A DNA stretch of 31,651 bases from Purshia tridentata (GCA_003254885.1 QANT01000037.1:1-31651); one strand, 5' to 3'. Positions 19,209 to 29,983 are shown, numbered from the stretch's first letter. Notes: generated from the letters alone by a model not told the origin. A program made the numbers and translations.

Positions 19209-19778
19209 ATGTGGCACTTTGACGTTTAAATGAGTATAAGAAAGAAATAAAACATTCGGACCTAAGTTAATTAAAAAATAATAGTATATATAATTCTATA
19301 AAAAGAAATTCTAGTGTATGTAATATCATTTATTATTATGATCCACTATTTAATGGAAAAGAAAAAGAGAATATTTGAGATATTATGGCAGATTTGAAAA
19401 ATAAAGAGAAAAGCATGCCTTGATTTTAATTAAGGTGATGAAAGAATCACACCCTGCAGATACCAACCCCCACACAGAAAATCAGAATCAGGAAATCAGC
19501 ACCAGGCAAGGTGCTCAGTTCTCTCAGCACACCCACGCTACTCTTGCTCCCACAACCCATCCCAAAACTCACTCCCCAAGATCCTTCCACGTGGCCTACC
19601 TTTGTCTTACGTGTCCATGCTGACGTGTCCACGCTCCCCCTCTCCTCTTTTAAACCTCCATCCCTGGTCCCTCTTCTTTTTCCAAATCCACTTTACTACT
19701 CACCGCACCCCCACTCAAACAAACACACTCACAGACTCACTCTCTCTGTTATCACTTTCTTTTCGAACTACAGCAAAA
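19209..19778 (+). promoter_or_regulatory. Promoter and 5' leader region of the MCTP gene
   Basis: Three ACGT-core boxes lie close together: CCACGTGG at 19587-19594, ACGTGTC at 19609-19615 and TGACGTGTCC at 19621-19630. These are forms bound by bZIP/bHLH factors (G-box, ABRE-like). A weak TATA-like TTTTAAA at about 19647-19653 follows, then a CT-rich leader up to the ATG at 19779, a common plant leader composition. A TATAAAAAG lies further up at about 19297. The transcription start is not known from sequence. Confidence 0.5.
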
Positions 19779-22700
19779 ATGGCCGGTCGGAAATTAATGG
19801 TGGAAGTGTGCAACGCCAAGAATCTGATGCCGAAAGACGGGCAAGGCACGGCGAGTGCGTACGCGATGGTAGACTTCGACGGGCAGAGGCGACGGACGAA
19901 GACGAAGCTCCGAGATCTGAACCCCGAGTGGGAGGAGAAGCTCGAGTTTCTAGTCCACGACAACGACGCCATGGCCTCAGAAATCTTGGAAATCAACATC
20001 TACAACGACAAGAAGACCGGCAAAAAAAGCACTTTCCTCGGCAAAGTCAAGATCTCCGGAAGCACTTTCGTCAAATCAGGGGCGGAGACGCTCGTTTACT
20101 ATCCCTTGGAAAAGAGGAGCGTGTTTTCTCAGATCAAAGGCGAGCTCGGATTGAAGATTTGTTATATTGACGAAGACCCGCCCGCCGCGGCGGATCAGAA
20201 GCCGGGAGAGGCCATTGCTGCTCCAACGGCGGAGGAGAAGCCACCAGAAAACAATCCAACAGATGGAGAAAAGAAGCAAGGCGAAGCTACACCTAAAGCT
20301 GATGATGAAAAGAAAGAGGATGCAGAGAACAAACAAGAAGAAGCGAAGCCGAAAGCAGAGGAAGAGGCGAAGCCACCGGATCAAAAGCCAGACGAGGCGT
20401 CAGCTGCTGCTCCGCCGCCACCAGAGGTTGAGAATCCACCGATCGCTGAGAAATCGAAGGATCAGATGAAGCAGATCGCAGAAGATAACAGAGGTAAGCT
20501 TCAGCTTGGTATCAACGAGCTGGAGCTCCAACCGTTGCCCCGGGATCGGAGCCGGAGCGCATACGATCTCGTAGACCGTATGCCCTTTCTTTATGTTCGA
20601 GTTGTCAAAGCCAAATTATCTGCTTCTGGTTCGACACCCAATATTTATGCCAAGCTTGTGATTGGAACTCACAGTATCACAACGGCCAAGACCGACAAAG
20701 ACTGGGACCAAGTCTTTGCGTTCGATAAGGAAGGCTTGAACTCAACCTCACTGGAAGTCTCCGTGTGGTCAACCGCAGAGGAGAAGAAAGAAAATGAGCC
20801 CCCTGTGGTCACAGAGACCGGTCTCGGAACGGTGTCGTTTGATCTTCAAGAAGTGCCAAAGCGAGTTCCACCAGACAGTCCTCTTGCTCCACAGTGGTAC
20901 ACTTTGGAGTCCGAGAAGTCGCCTGGAAATGACGTCATGCTCGCCGTATGGGTCGGGACTCAGGCCGACGAGGCTTTTCAAGAGGCGTGGCAGTCGGATT
21001 CGGGTGGGTTGATAACCGAGACCCGAGCCAAGGTTTATTTGTCTCCGAAGCTTTGGTACTTGCGAGTAACGGTCATCCAAACCCAGGATCTGCAGCTAGG
21101 TTCGGGATCCGAGGCGAAAAAAGTTCGTAGTCCTGAACTTTACGTCAAGGCTCAGCTTGGTGCCCAACTTCTCAAGACCAGTAGGACCTCCGTGGGGTCC
21201 ACGTCCTCCAGCTCGCCCAACCCAACTTGGAATGAGGACTTGGTGTTTGTCGCAGCCGAGCCGTTTGAGCCGTTTATGGTTCTCACAGTCGAAGATGTGA
21301 ACAATGGGCAGTCAGTGGGCCATGCTAAGATACACGTGGCAAGTGTTGAGAGGAGGACTGATGATCGGGCAGAGCCGAAATCAAGATGGTTCAATTTGGT
21401 TGGTGATGAGAGTCGTCCTTACGCGGGAAGGATACACTTGAAAGTCTGCTTGGAAGGCGGGTATCACGTGCTAGATGAGGCAGCTCACGTGACCAGCGAT
21501 GTACGAGCTGCAGCTAAGCAGCTAGCCAAACCTCCAATTGGATTACTCGAAGTTGGTATTCGCGGCGCCACCAATTTACTTCCGGTGAAGACCAAGAATG
21601 GTGGCATGCGTGGGACCACTGATACTTATGTTGTTGCCAAATATGGGCCCAAGTGGGTTCGAACCCGAACCATTTTGGACCGGTTCAACCCGCGCTGGAA
21701 CGAGCAATATACCTGGGATGTATACGATCCATGCACGGTGCTCACTATAGGCGTGTTCGATAACGGAAGGTACAAGCGCGATGAAGCAGGAAAACCAGAG
21801 AAAGACATTCGAATTGGGAAGATACGTGTACGGCTGTCTACGCTTGATACGAATCGGGTGTACTTGAACTCATATTCCCTTACCGTGTTGCTTCCTGGTG
21901 GGGCCATGACAATGGGGGAGATTGAGATAGCCGTTCGATTTTCATGCTCGTCGTGGCTTAGTCTCGTTCAAGCTTACACCACGCCAATGCTTCCGAGAAT
22001 GCACTACGTGCGCCCGTTGGGCCCGGCCCAACAAGACATGTTGCGGCATACAGCCATGCGCATAGTCACAGCTCGGCTCGCCAGGTCGGAGCCACCGCTT
22101 GGCCACGAGGTGGTTCAATTCATGTTGGACTCGGACACGCACGTGTGGAGCATGAGGAGAAGCAAGGCGAATTGGTTTCGTGTGGTAGGGTGTTTGTCAC
22201 GTGCCGCTACGTTAGCGCGTTGGCTCGATGGAATTCGCACGTGGATGCACCCGCCCACCACTGTTTTAGTGCACGTGCTACTAGTGGCCGTGGTGTTATG
22301 TCCGCATCTGGTGTTCCCCACCATATTCATGTACGCCTTCTTGATCCTACTGTTGAGATCTCGCTATCGCCAGAGGGCCCCACCCAACATGGACCCGAGA
22401 ATCTCGTATGTTGATGCTGTGAGCCCGGATGAGCTAGATGAGGAGCTTGATGGGTTCCCGTCCACCCGACCATCGGATGTGATTCGCATCCGATACGATC
22501 GATTGCGGGCATTAGGTGGACGGGCCCAAACGCTTTTGGGTGATGTGGCAGCACAAGGGGAGCGTTTGGAGGCATTGTTTAATTGGAGGGACCCGAGGGC
22601 AACGGGAATATTTGTGGTGTTTTGCCTAGTGGCCTCTTTGGTATTCTACATGGTGCCCTTCAAGGCTTTTGTGTTGGGCTCAGGGTTCTATTACCTGCGC

Positions 22701-22784
22701 CACCCAAGGTTCCGTGACGACATGCCGTCGGTTCCGGTCAACTTTTTTAGGCGACTTCCGTCGCTCTCTGATCAGATTATGTAG
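19779..22784 (+). CDS. MCTP: Multiple C2 domain and transmembrane region protein (MCTP), QUIRKY/MCTP16-like
   Basis: This is an intact intronless gene of 1001 residues. The ATG at 19779 (AAAAATGGCC) starts directly before C2A. The frame is open upstream to an ATG at 19602, but that stretch is non-conserved leader sequence. C2A spans about 5-128 (VEVCNAKNLMPKDGQG, RDLNPEW). A Lys/Glu/Pro-rich linker follows at about 131-235. C2B is about 268-395, C2C about 427-560 and C2D about 588-730 (TDTYVVAKYG, RFNPRWNEQYTWDV). The C-terminal PRT_C region (about 800-1001) has hydrophobic segments at about 827-859 and 942-973. Plant MCTPs tether ER to plasma membrane at plasmodesmata and act in cell-to-cell signalling and trafficking; C2 domains bind anionic lipid, sometimes with calcium. 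C2B and C2C lack several of the usual acidic ligands. Lack of introns is normal for the family. Placement in the QUIRKY/MCTP16 group is from the C2A motif style. Confidence 0.95.
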   Translation: MAGRKLMVEVCNAKNLMPKDGQGTASAYAMVDFDGQRRRTKTKLRDLNPEWEEKLEFLVHDNDAMASEILEINIYNDKKTGKKSTFLGKVKISGSTFVKSGAETLVYYPLEKRSVFSQIKGELGLKICYIDEDPPAAADQKPGEAIAAPTAEEKPPENNPTDGEKKQGEATPKADDEKKEDAENKQEEAKPKAEEEAKPPDQKPDEASAAAPPPPEVENPPIAEKSKDQMKQIAEDNRGKLQLGINELELQPLPRDRSRSAYDLVDRMPFLYVRVVKAKLSASGSTPNIYAKLVIGTHSITTAKTDKDWDQVFAFDKEGLNSTSLEVSVWSTAEEKKENEPPVVTETGLGTVSFDLQEVPKRVPPDSPLAPQWYTLESEKSPGNDVMLAVWVGTQADEAFQEAWQSDSGGLITETRAKVYLSPKLWYLRVTVIQTQDLQLGSGSEAKKVRSPELYVKAQLGAQLLKTSRTSVGSTSSSSPNPTWNEDLVFVAAEPFEPFMVLTVEDVNNGQSVGHAKIHVASVERRTDDRAEPKSRWFNLVGDESRPYAGRIHLKVCLEGGYHVLDEAAHVTSDVRAAAKQLAKPPIGLLEVGIRGATNLLPVKTKNGGMRGTTDTYVVAKYGPKWVRTRTILDRFNPRWNEQYTWDVYDPCTVLTIGVFDNGRYKRDEAGKPEKDIRIGKIRVRLSTLDTNRVYLNSYSLTVLLPGGAMTMGEIEIAVRFSCSSWLSLVQAYTTPMLPRMHYVRPLGPAQQDMLRHTAMRIVTARLARSEPPLGHEVVQFMLDSDTHVWSMRRSKANWFRVVGCLSRAATLARWLDGIRTWMHPPTTVLVHVLLVAVVLCPHLVFPTIFMYAFLILLLRSRYRQRAPPNMDPRISYVDAVSPDELDEELDGFPSTRPSDVIRIRYDRLRALGGRAQTLLGDVAAQGERLEALFNWRDPRATGIFVVFCLVASLVFYMVPFKAFVLGSGFYYLRHPRFRDDMPSVPVNFFRRLPSLSDQIM

Positions 22785-23567
22785 ATTGGGGGGGTTTTCG
22801 TTCCACTCTCTTGGTGAAGTACGTAGTTAACTTAGCTCAATTCATGGTGTATTATTTTTTCTTTTTTCTTTTTTTCTTTTTTTTCACTTTTTCGGTATTT
22901 GATATAAATATTTTTGAAATAATGAGCTCAAATTAAAGGCAAAAAGGTTTTCTTGGTATTCATGAAGTTGGTTCAAATTCAAGAAAGTGACCGTTGTCTA
23001 CGGGGTGTGGACCATTTAATATATATCATTCATGCACCGAAGAAACAAAGGCCTAACTGATGTTCTTTTTCTTACTTTGAGTGCGCATAATAAATTAAAA
23101 AAGAGACGTATGGAGCAAGTAGCCGTTATATGAGTCGGCCTCCACTAAACTGCTCTGAGTGGTAGTGTGGTACTGTGAAAATTTTTATGCTAATTTTTTA
23201 CCTCTTTGGAAGTTTATCTGCAGAGGAAAAGTGACTATGAAGGGTATCTTTTTAACAATGTATAATAGAAGATGTGAGAGGGACAGATTGTGAGGGAAGA
23301 AGGGTGGCAAGAGAGAAGATAGTGAGATGGATTTGTAGTATTTCATATATTTCAAAATTCATATATCATGCACATATCTGTTCTACATATCAAACTAGTG
23401 TCACAACTTGATTTTTGATGCTCACATTTTTCTATATGTGGAGCCTGGCCTGTTCTTTTGTTGGTGAGCCTCTCTGCACGGAGTCTTTTTTCTTTTGTGG
23501 ATTTGTCTTCTAACTCGATTTCCATCTTCTTGTGAAATGTCATGAGTCCTCCCTGTGATTTAAGTAT
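22785..23567. other. 3' flank of the MCTP gene and intergenic DNA
   Basis: Just after the stop codon lies a G run, then a long T/C-rich stretch (about 22855-22890) and AATAAT at 22918, which could serve as a poly(A) signal. The rest has no recognised gene; the minus-strand open stretch 23352-23570 has no domain signature. Confidence 0.45.
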
Positions 23568-24592
23568 CAAAGTTATAACAGATGGCTATTGGATCAAGGA
23601 ATCTCAGAAGGGCAGGTATTGGGGTAGTGATGAGAAGAAGTAGGTGTTGTGAGGTTGTTGGTGGTTCTGGTTAACACTATTTTGCTGAATCTGCTGTCTT
23701 AGTAGAAGCTATGGCAGTAAAAGAGGGTTTAAAACTTTAATTTGTTCCAGGAATGGTGGTTTTTCTAATATTGAAGTGAAATCTAACTCACAGACAGTAA
23801 TAAAAGCTTTGGATCGTCTTGAGAAGCATATGGTTTTTGTTTTACCTTTATGGACTAGAGTTCTTTTAGTTTTGAGCAGCTTTCTGGTTTTAGTTTTTGC
23901 AGTTTTCTTTCTTAGTTTTTGTTTTTGATTTTTAGTTTTATAATTTTGAAGTTGTGGTTTTCTGGTTTGAGTTGTAGGAGTTCTATATCTTAGTTTTTGG
24001 TTCTGCTTTTTAGTTTTTGAAGTTGTGGTTTTCTTTCCTTTTTCATGTTGCGTCTCTGCTTGTTCTGCTTGGTGTGTTGGTGGCTGATGATTTACCTTTA
24101 TAGACCAGAGTTCTGGTTTTAGTTGCTGCAGTTTTCATTCTTAGATTTTGTTTCTGCTTTTTAGTTTTTTTTTTTTATGAAGTTGTGGTTTTCTGGTTTG
24201 AGTTGTTGTTCTATATCTTAGTTTTTGGTTCTGCTTGTTAGTTTTTTGAAGTTGTGGTTTTCTTTCCTTTTTTGTGTTGCTTCTCTGCTTGTTCTGCTTG
24301 GTGTGTTGGTGGCTGATGGTTTACCTTTATAGACTAGAGTTTTTTTGTTTTGAGCAGCTTTCTGGTTTTAGTTGCTGCAGTTTTCATTCTTAGTTTTTGT
24401 TTCTCCTTTTTAGGTTTTTTCTTTTTTGAAGTTGTGGTTTTCTGGTTTGAGTTGTTGGAGTTCTCTATCCTAGTTTTCGGTTCTGCTTGTTATATAGTTT
24501 TTGAAGTTGTGGTCTTCTTTCCTTTTTTTTTGTTGCTTCTCTGCTTGTTCTGTTGTCTTATGAAATCCTTCATTTCATGGCCAAAAAAAAAA
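23568..24592 (+). mobile_element. 3' end of a LINE-like retrotransposon with poly(A)
   Basis: The first part (about 23568-23830) reads, in two frames and with stops, as an RNase H-like domain of the RVT_3 type found in plant LINEs: IKVITDGYW, AGIGVVMRRSRC, FAESAVLVEAMAVKEGLKL, then RNGGFSNIEVKSNSQTVIKAL. It is followed by a T-rich region in three tandem copies and the segment TGAAATCCTTCATTTCATGG ending in ten A residues (24583-24592), as expected for a LINE 3' UTR and tail. The element is 5'-truncated in the usual way or decayed. A pseudogene of a host RNase H-like gene is an alternative, but the poly(A) favours a LINE. Confidence 0.65.
23841..24556. repeat. Three tandem ~230-250 bp T-rich units in the LINE tail
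   Basis: Units start with TTTACCTTTAT at 23841, 24091 and 24320. Each then contains the same order of phrases: GAAGTTGTGGTTTTCTGGTT, TCTTAGTTTTTGGTTCTGCT and TTGCTTCTCTGCTTGTTCTG (or close variants). Spacing is 250 and 229 bp. Confidence 0.88.
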
Positions 24593-25026
24593 GTGCAGAA
24601 GTGACCAAATTAATTGGATCAAAACAAACTCATGAGTTTTTTTGAACCATGAAACGACAAGAAGACACCGAATGTAAAGAACAAGTGAGATAGGACTGAA
24701 CTTGAGCTCTGTGAGGCACAAAATCAAAGGTAAAACCATAAAATCACAAGGTAAAGGTGAGAACTAGTGAGTATAAAAATCAAACAGTGGGTGGAGTACA
24801 TTTTGAAGCTATTACATTATTATAGATTTCAAAGCAATAGCAGCAATTTAAATGATTACCATTCCCATAAAAAATTTGAAGCTAACAATTCAGCTAATTA
24901 ACTCTTATCCTAGCTATGTGAAACCCCAAATTCCCAAAAAAATAAAAATAAAAATAATGGAGAACACATGCATAATTATAATAAGCATGCAATGAATTTA
25001 TTCGACGTTTTAATTAGTAAAAAGAA
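24593..25026. other. 3' flank of the GLCAT14-like gene
   Basis: This AT-rich stretch would contain the 3' UTR of the minus-strand gene. An AATAAA on the minus strand (24997-25002) lies only about 25 bp past the stop, so it may not be the signal used. No other feature recognised. Confidence 0.4.
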
Positions 25027-28000
25027 TTATCTGCATTGTTGCTTCTTCAAATTCTTTGTAGAGAGGAGTTTTGTGAACAAAGTTTTCAACCTCCTGGACC
25101 CTGGTCCAGGCCTCACAACACCATTGTTCTCACTCTGCAACCCTGAGCACAAGTTGTGCTGCTTCTTCTCATCATAGTCCTTAGAACACCAACCCCCATA
25201 AGCAAATTCTGAAACTCCACGGCGTCGTTTAAGAAGTTGGCGATCAATTTTGTTGAGAACGGGGTCGTTTTGCTTGAACTTTCGAGCGAATGGACGGTTG
25301 CTGAGGACCATTCTTCTGAAATCTTTGAGTCCTAGAGACCTGGGGTGCTGCTTGGGAGGTGTGTCCCAAGTGATGTAGTGGAGGTCATGGTTGATGGTGG
25401 TGTTCTTGTAGTCTTGGGAGTTGCATATCACAGTCTGGAAGTAGCCCTCAGGAGTTGAAACGAAGTTGGTGTAGTAGAGGAGGAGAGTCCTTGGCAGATT
25501 GTCCCACCCCACTATGCAAAACTCAGCAAAAGATCTTGATAAAATTGTCCAAGCTGAACCTACAGGACTCAAACCAAAATATAGCTACATATTAATCTTA
25601 ATTTTAGAGGCATTTCCTAACACATTTTTTGGTTATTTATGATCGATACCATCCCCAAATTATATCATGTTATTTTGATACATGCTTTGGTTCTCATACT
25701 AAAATTTTTGACCTTTTTTTCCACTCAAAACTCAATTTTGTTAAAGAGTTTGCTCCAAAACTAATTAAAAATTCAATTACTTCGTTTTCACATGTTGGAG
25801 CCACATGGCCTTATTATGCATGAGGGCATTTTCGTGTTAATCATCAAATGTAACCGAAAATAAGAATACAAAAAAAGTCTCAAGCAAAAGGCCCTATGAC
25901 ACTACGTGTGCATTGTTGAGAAAAATCTTATATTAAAATTGTGAGGATCTTACTAATAACGTATAAGTAATTGAGCTATTCTTCCAATTGTCAATAATTA
26001 GGACTTGGGAGTAGTATTTATATATAATTAGTCTTTTTTTTCATTTATTCTTGAAGGGTCTTCCAAAATATATTGTTTTTGGAAAGTGTGTAACTTGAGC
26101 TAATTTTGAAAACTACTTAAAAAAATTATTACTCTCCATAGAAGAAGGAGAACACGAGCATTCCAAGAAGTAGTATTTATATATAATTAGTCTTTTTTTT
26201 TTTTTCATTTCTTCTCGAAGAGTCTTCCAAAAGTTACTGTTTTTGGAAAGCGTGTAACTTGAGCTAATTTTGAAAACTACTTAAAAAATTAAGAATCTCC
26301 ATAGAAGAAGGAGAACACGAGCATTCCAAGTCATGACACAAGTTAATACAAGATAGGCATTGCCATGGAGGTAGCATGTGAAACATTTCTAGATCATGCA
26401 GCTTTCTGTCTCTCTGTCTTCGCTTTAATTTGCACTCTCTTCAATGCTTATTTATAGATTTACATGCATTATCACGTGCAGTAAAAAGCTATCTTAACCG
26501 TAAACAATACTCATCCTCGTACAAATATATTTGTTGAGTAATGTCATTGTTAATTTGTACTATAAATTTCAGTCAATGATCAAAATTCACTATCAATATA
26601 TATATATATATAGGCCATTTCCATTAAGGAAGCTTTCATTTAAGGTTTAATAAGAGATTTTTTGTGAAGTTCAATCCACATTGTATTCTAATGATCGGAA
26701 CCATATATTTATGGATCCATTGAAGAATTATTTTATAAAAAATTAACTAAATCAGAAACTATTTATCTGTTTGATTAAAAGGTTATCATTTCAATTGTTT
26801 ATCGAAAATACTTTGTTCGTCTATTCATTTGATTAAAGTTAAATAGCTTAATATTTGATTTCCAATTTGTCTAATTTTTTGTAATTATATATATATATAT
26901 ATACACACATACAAAAAACCTTATCCCACATTTATGTTTATTTGTGGGATGAGGCGAATGAGCCTACTACATGTATTTTTTAACAATTCGATCTATTTTC
27001 TAGGCCTTTATTCATAGATCATCCTTACAAAAAAATAACTAAATCGGAAATCATTTGCCTATCTAACTTTAGTCAAACAAATAGACAAACCAAATATTTT
27101 TGATAAAACTATCTATTTGTTTGATCAAGTTTAGATAAGCAAATGATTGATTGGTTAATGTTTTGCAAGTATGATTTATTATAGAGGCCTAACAAATAAA
27201 CCATTTAGATTGTTGAAAAACTATATGGAGTGAGCTCATCCACCGAATCCCACATTTAGACTTATTTGTGGAATCACTCATGGGCTTACTCTACATTGTA
27301 TTTCAATAATCAAGACTGTCTACTTTTTTAGTCTCTATTGAAGAATCGTGCTTGCAAAAAATTATATTAATCGAAAACCATTTAACCGTTGATTAAATGA
27401 TCACAATTTTAAGTGTTTATCGAAATATTGTGTTCGTTTATTTGTTTGATCAAAGTTTGATACTCGATGATTCCTGATTTGCTTAATTTTTTTACAAAAA
27501 TAATCTTTGAATATAGAATTAAAAAATAAACAGTTCGGATCATTTAAAAATTATATAGAATGGGTCCTCATGAGGAATCCCATAACACACTTGACAGGAC
27601 CTAAATATATATATTATTATAGAGCATATTCGTAGTCCTATACTCCTATTAAATTTATAATTTCTAACACAGTTTATAAAGAAGACTTGTTATGAATTAT
27701 TTATTCACAAACAACAATCTCTAATTAAAAATAGAAAAAATAAATAAAGAATTAACACAGCAAGAAGCATAATGTAAATAAAAAAATTAGATTCTTTTCT
27801 TTAATGCTGATCTATATTTTGCTTTTTTTTTTTTTTTTTNTTCTTTAATGCTGATCTATATTTTGCTTTTTTTTTTTTTAACTCCACTAGTTTGGTGGCA
27901 TTCAATTCTAATGGGCGATGATTTTTATGTTTCAACAACTAGTGTGCAAGCTTAAAACTTGGGTAGTATAGTCACAACACGATCAGCTACCTCCTTCTTA

Positions 28001-29983
28001 AATAAAACAAAAATAAGATCATGTGATATGTTATGTATGACAATAACATCACATGACATGCCGATGAAATATAAAAAATTTATTCAAAATATTATACGTT
28101 ACAATTATTAATATTAAAATCCTTATTCTTTAAAGTTGTACACGTCTTATAATTCGGATGAATTCGTAAAACTATGTATCTCACATGATATTATCGACAC
28201 ACACAATAATCTTCAAGAACAAGTGTGTTGGTTATTTAACTTGGTCCGGCCAACAATAGTTAGGTGGTGAGAAACAGTTATGAAGCATATCTTTTAGAAA
28301 CGTGATAGATCCATATTTTATGATAAGTATAAAGCCACCCACAAAATCAACCTACCAACAGAAGTGGAAATAAAGAAAAGGGTGAAGTGAAAGGGACATA
28401 TGAAAGTGCTACAAATAAGTACCACACATATCTTCTTGTCATGGGTTGGTGTTGCTTAATTTTAAATTGGATTGTTCTCTCTCCACCTTGTTTTTATTGG
28501 TTTCAATTCAACTACATCTACATCAATCTATATATTTACCAACAAAAAAAAAATAGATTGATGTAGAAAAAGTTGACTTCCCAGCTTAATTTTCTTGTTA
28601 CCAAAAAAATAATAATAAATGAAGAAAATGTTGGGCTATGAAAAAACAAAAATTGAAGTAGAGAGGTCAATAAGTTTTTAAATACTTTTCCAAATAAAAT
28701 TTAGGAATAATTAAAATACTTCGAAAACTGCAAGGGCCCAGTTGGAAAGAAGTGAAAGGAGAAAAAGGGAGAAAGAAACACAAAACTAAATTTTCACCAC
28801 AAGACTTGTATCCTAGTCTTGTACTATGTACCTTTGGATGTGTGTTGTACCTTCAGAACTTCACATGCTAGCTTATAAGCATTAACCATAAAACTAGTTT
28901 TGAAAATAATATAAAGAAAAGGAAGAAAACAGTAAACCAACAAAAACCAGTTGAGAATATATGTGTTGCTAATGTTTTTCTCAATTAATCTCATATTAAA
29001 TATGAAAAGATTTAGAGGGTTAATTAATTAATTAAACACACCTGTGTATAGCTTGAAAGCAGTTGGGAGAGCCCTTTGTTTGATTACCCACCACAGTTCT
29101 GATTTATTGAGGCTGTACAGTCCTGGGTCTATTATCATTGGCTTCCCTCTCTTATTCCTGCAAATTTGCTTTTTGCTTAATTTAACATTATCAATCAATA
29201 CATGGAACTAATTAAGCATTACAATGTTTAGCATAATTTAAGAAAAATAAAATGAAAAAAGAATAATAACTCACAGCTTCCAACCCAAATGACTAGTGTG
29301 CTGTATGAAACTGAGATCTCTTGGCAAGTCAGAAAAGGCATGAATCAGATCTGCAAAAAATGACATTAATTTTAGCAGAAAATCAAATGAATAAATTGAT
29401 GTATTGATTACAAATAATTTATAACCCAGGGATTAAAGGAATTAACCAAAACAACATAAATATAATTCATAAGAGCACTACTCACCATACCATCTTGAGT
29501 GATTAGAGGATAGTCAGAAGCACTGAGATTGATAAACCAATCCCATTTGCAAGTCCTCAAGAGGATGGCCAATGCATGGAGAGTGGTGGCAAGCATTGTT
29601 GGACCTCTATATGTGACCAGGTTGGGTTTTCCCACCACCCAAACATTACCCACTTCCCCAAAAACTGGATCTCCAGCCACAAACTCAGCTATGTCCCTGT
29701 GCTCAGCCTCTGGTGCACCAGAATCCATGTGAATCAGATAGTAATTCCCAGGATGGTACAGAGCATACAGCATGCGTTTTAGCTTCACAGCATCACCTTT
29801 AGATGCTGAGATGAGATAAGAGAAGGTCACTGGGTATATTGCCTTGGTAGTGCTGTTTATGTTGAAGTAATTTACCAAAGGCCTGAAATTGGTGATGGGT
29901 ATTGTTAATCTGGTTGGAATGTACACAAGGTAGAAAAGAATTGAAGTTAACATGAAAGAAATTGCACAAACTTTGATACCCAT
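25027..29983 (-). CDS. GLCAT14: GT14 beta-glucuronosyltransferase (GLCAT14-like), four exons
   Basis: Exons (minus) are 29491-29983, 29275-29350, 29042-29157 and 25027-25559. All introns are GT...AG and the phases fit, giving 1218 coding bases (405 residues). Residues about 4-22 form a single hydrophobic signal anchor, as in type II Golgi enzymes. The core-2/I-branching (GT14) domain follows: YPVTFSYLISASKGD, YYLIHMDSGAP, DWFINLSASDYPL, then (later exons) FIQHTSHLGW, IIDPGLYSLNKSELWWV, GSAWTILSRSFAEF, TVICNSQDYKNTTINHDLHY and PGPGSRRLK. Plant members add glucuronic acid to the galactan side chains of arabinogalactan proteins, affecting calcium binding at the cell surface. Length is normal and no defect is seen. 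Intron 3 is unusually long (3482 bp) and full of repeats. Confidence 0.93.
26011..26330. repeat. ~160-bp tandem duplication in intron 3 of the GLCAT14-like gene
   Basis: Two copies (26011-26169 and 26170-26330) start GTAGTATTTATATATAATTA and end GAACACGAGCATTCCAAG. They differ by scattered substitutions and T/A-run lengths, so the duplication is not very recent. Confidence 0.9.
26640..27600. repeat. Cluster of direct and inverted repeats (foldback) in intron 3
   Basis: A long imperfect inverted repeat pairs about 26920-27087 with about 27110-27290. Its core arms 27049-27087 and 27110-27148 match in 33 of 39 positions around a 22-nt spacer, and outer motifs (TGTGGGAT, GGATGAGC/GAATGAGC, TAGGCCT) also pair. 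Outside it, two related segments (about 26675-26900 and 27283-27500) are direct repeats of each other (CATTGTAT, TTGAAGAAT, TGTTTATCGAAA, GTTCGTTTATTTGTTTGAT-like). The cluster looks like nested or tandem insertions of one MITE-like family. Confidence 0.7.
27793..27880. repeat. Direct repeat around a single N (probable assembly join)
   Basis: TTCTTTAATGCTGATCTATA...TTTTGC followed by a T run occurs on both sides of the N at 27840, identical apart from T-run length. This is what two overlapping contig ends joined without merging would look like. Confidence 0.8.
28518..28566. repeat. Inverted repeat with 14-bp perfect arms in intron 3
   Basis: CTACATCAATCTAT (28518-28531) and ATAGATTGATGTAG (28553-28566) are exact reverse complements around a 21-nt A-rich spacer. 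Confidence 0.9.

Noticed and set aside
19602..19778. N-terminal extension of the MCTP ORF from the ATG at 19602
   Set aside because: The extra 59 residues are translated CT-rich leader. C2A begins immediately after the ATG at 19779, as in relatives.
19511..20170. 219-codon ORF overlapping the MCTP start in another frame
   Set aside because: It is a shadow of the leader and C2A coding sequence, with low-complexity Arg/Glu-rich translation and no domain.
24350..24604. Hydrophobic Phe/Leu-rich small protein
   Set aside because: It is a translation of the T-rich LINE tail repeat and its poly(A).
29529..29782. Plus-strand ORFs opposite GLCAT14-like exon 1
   Set aside because: They are antisense shadows of a strongly conserved coding exon.
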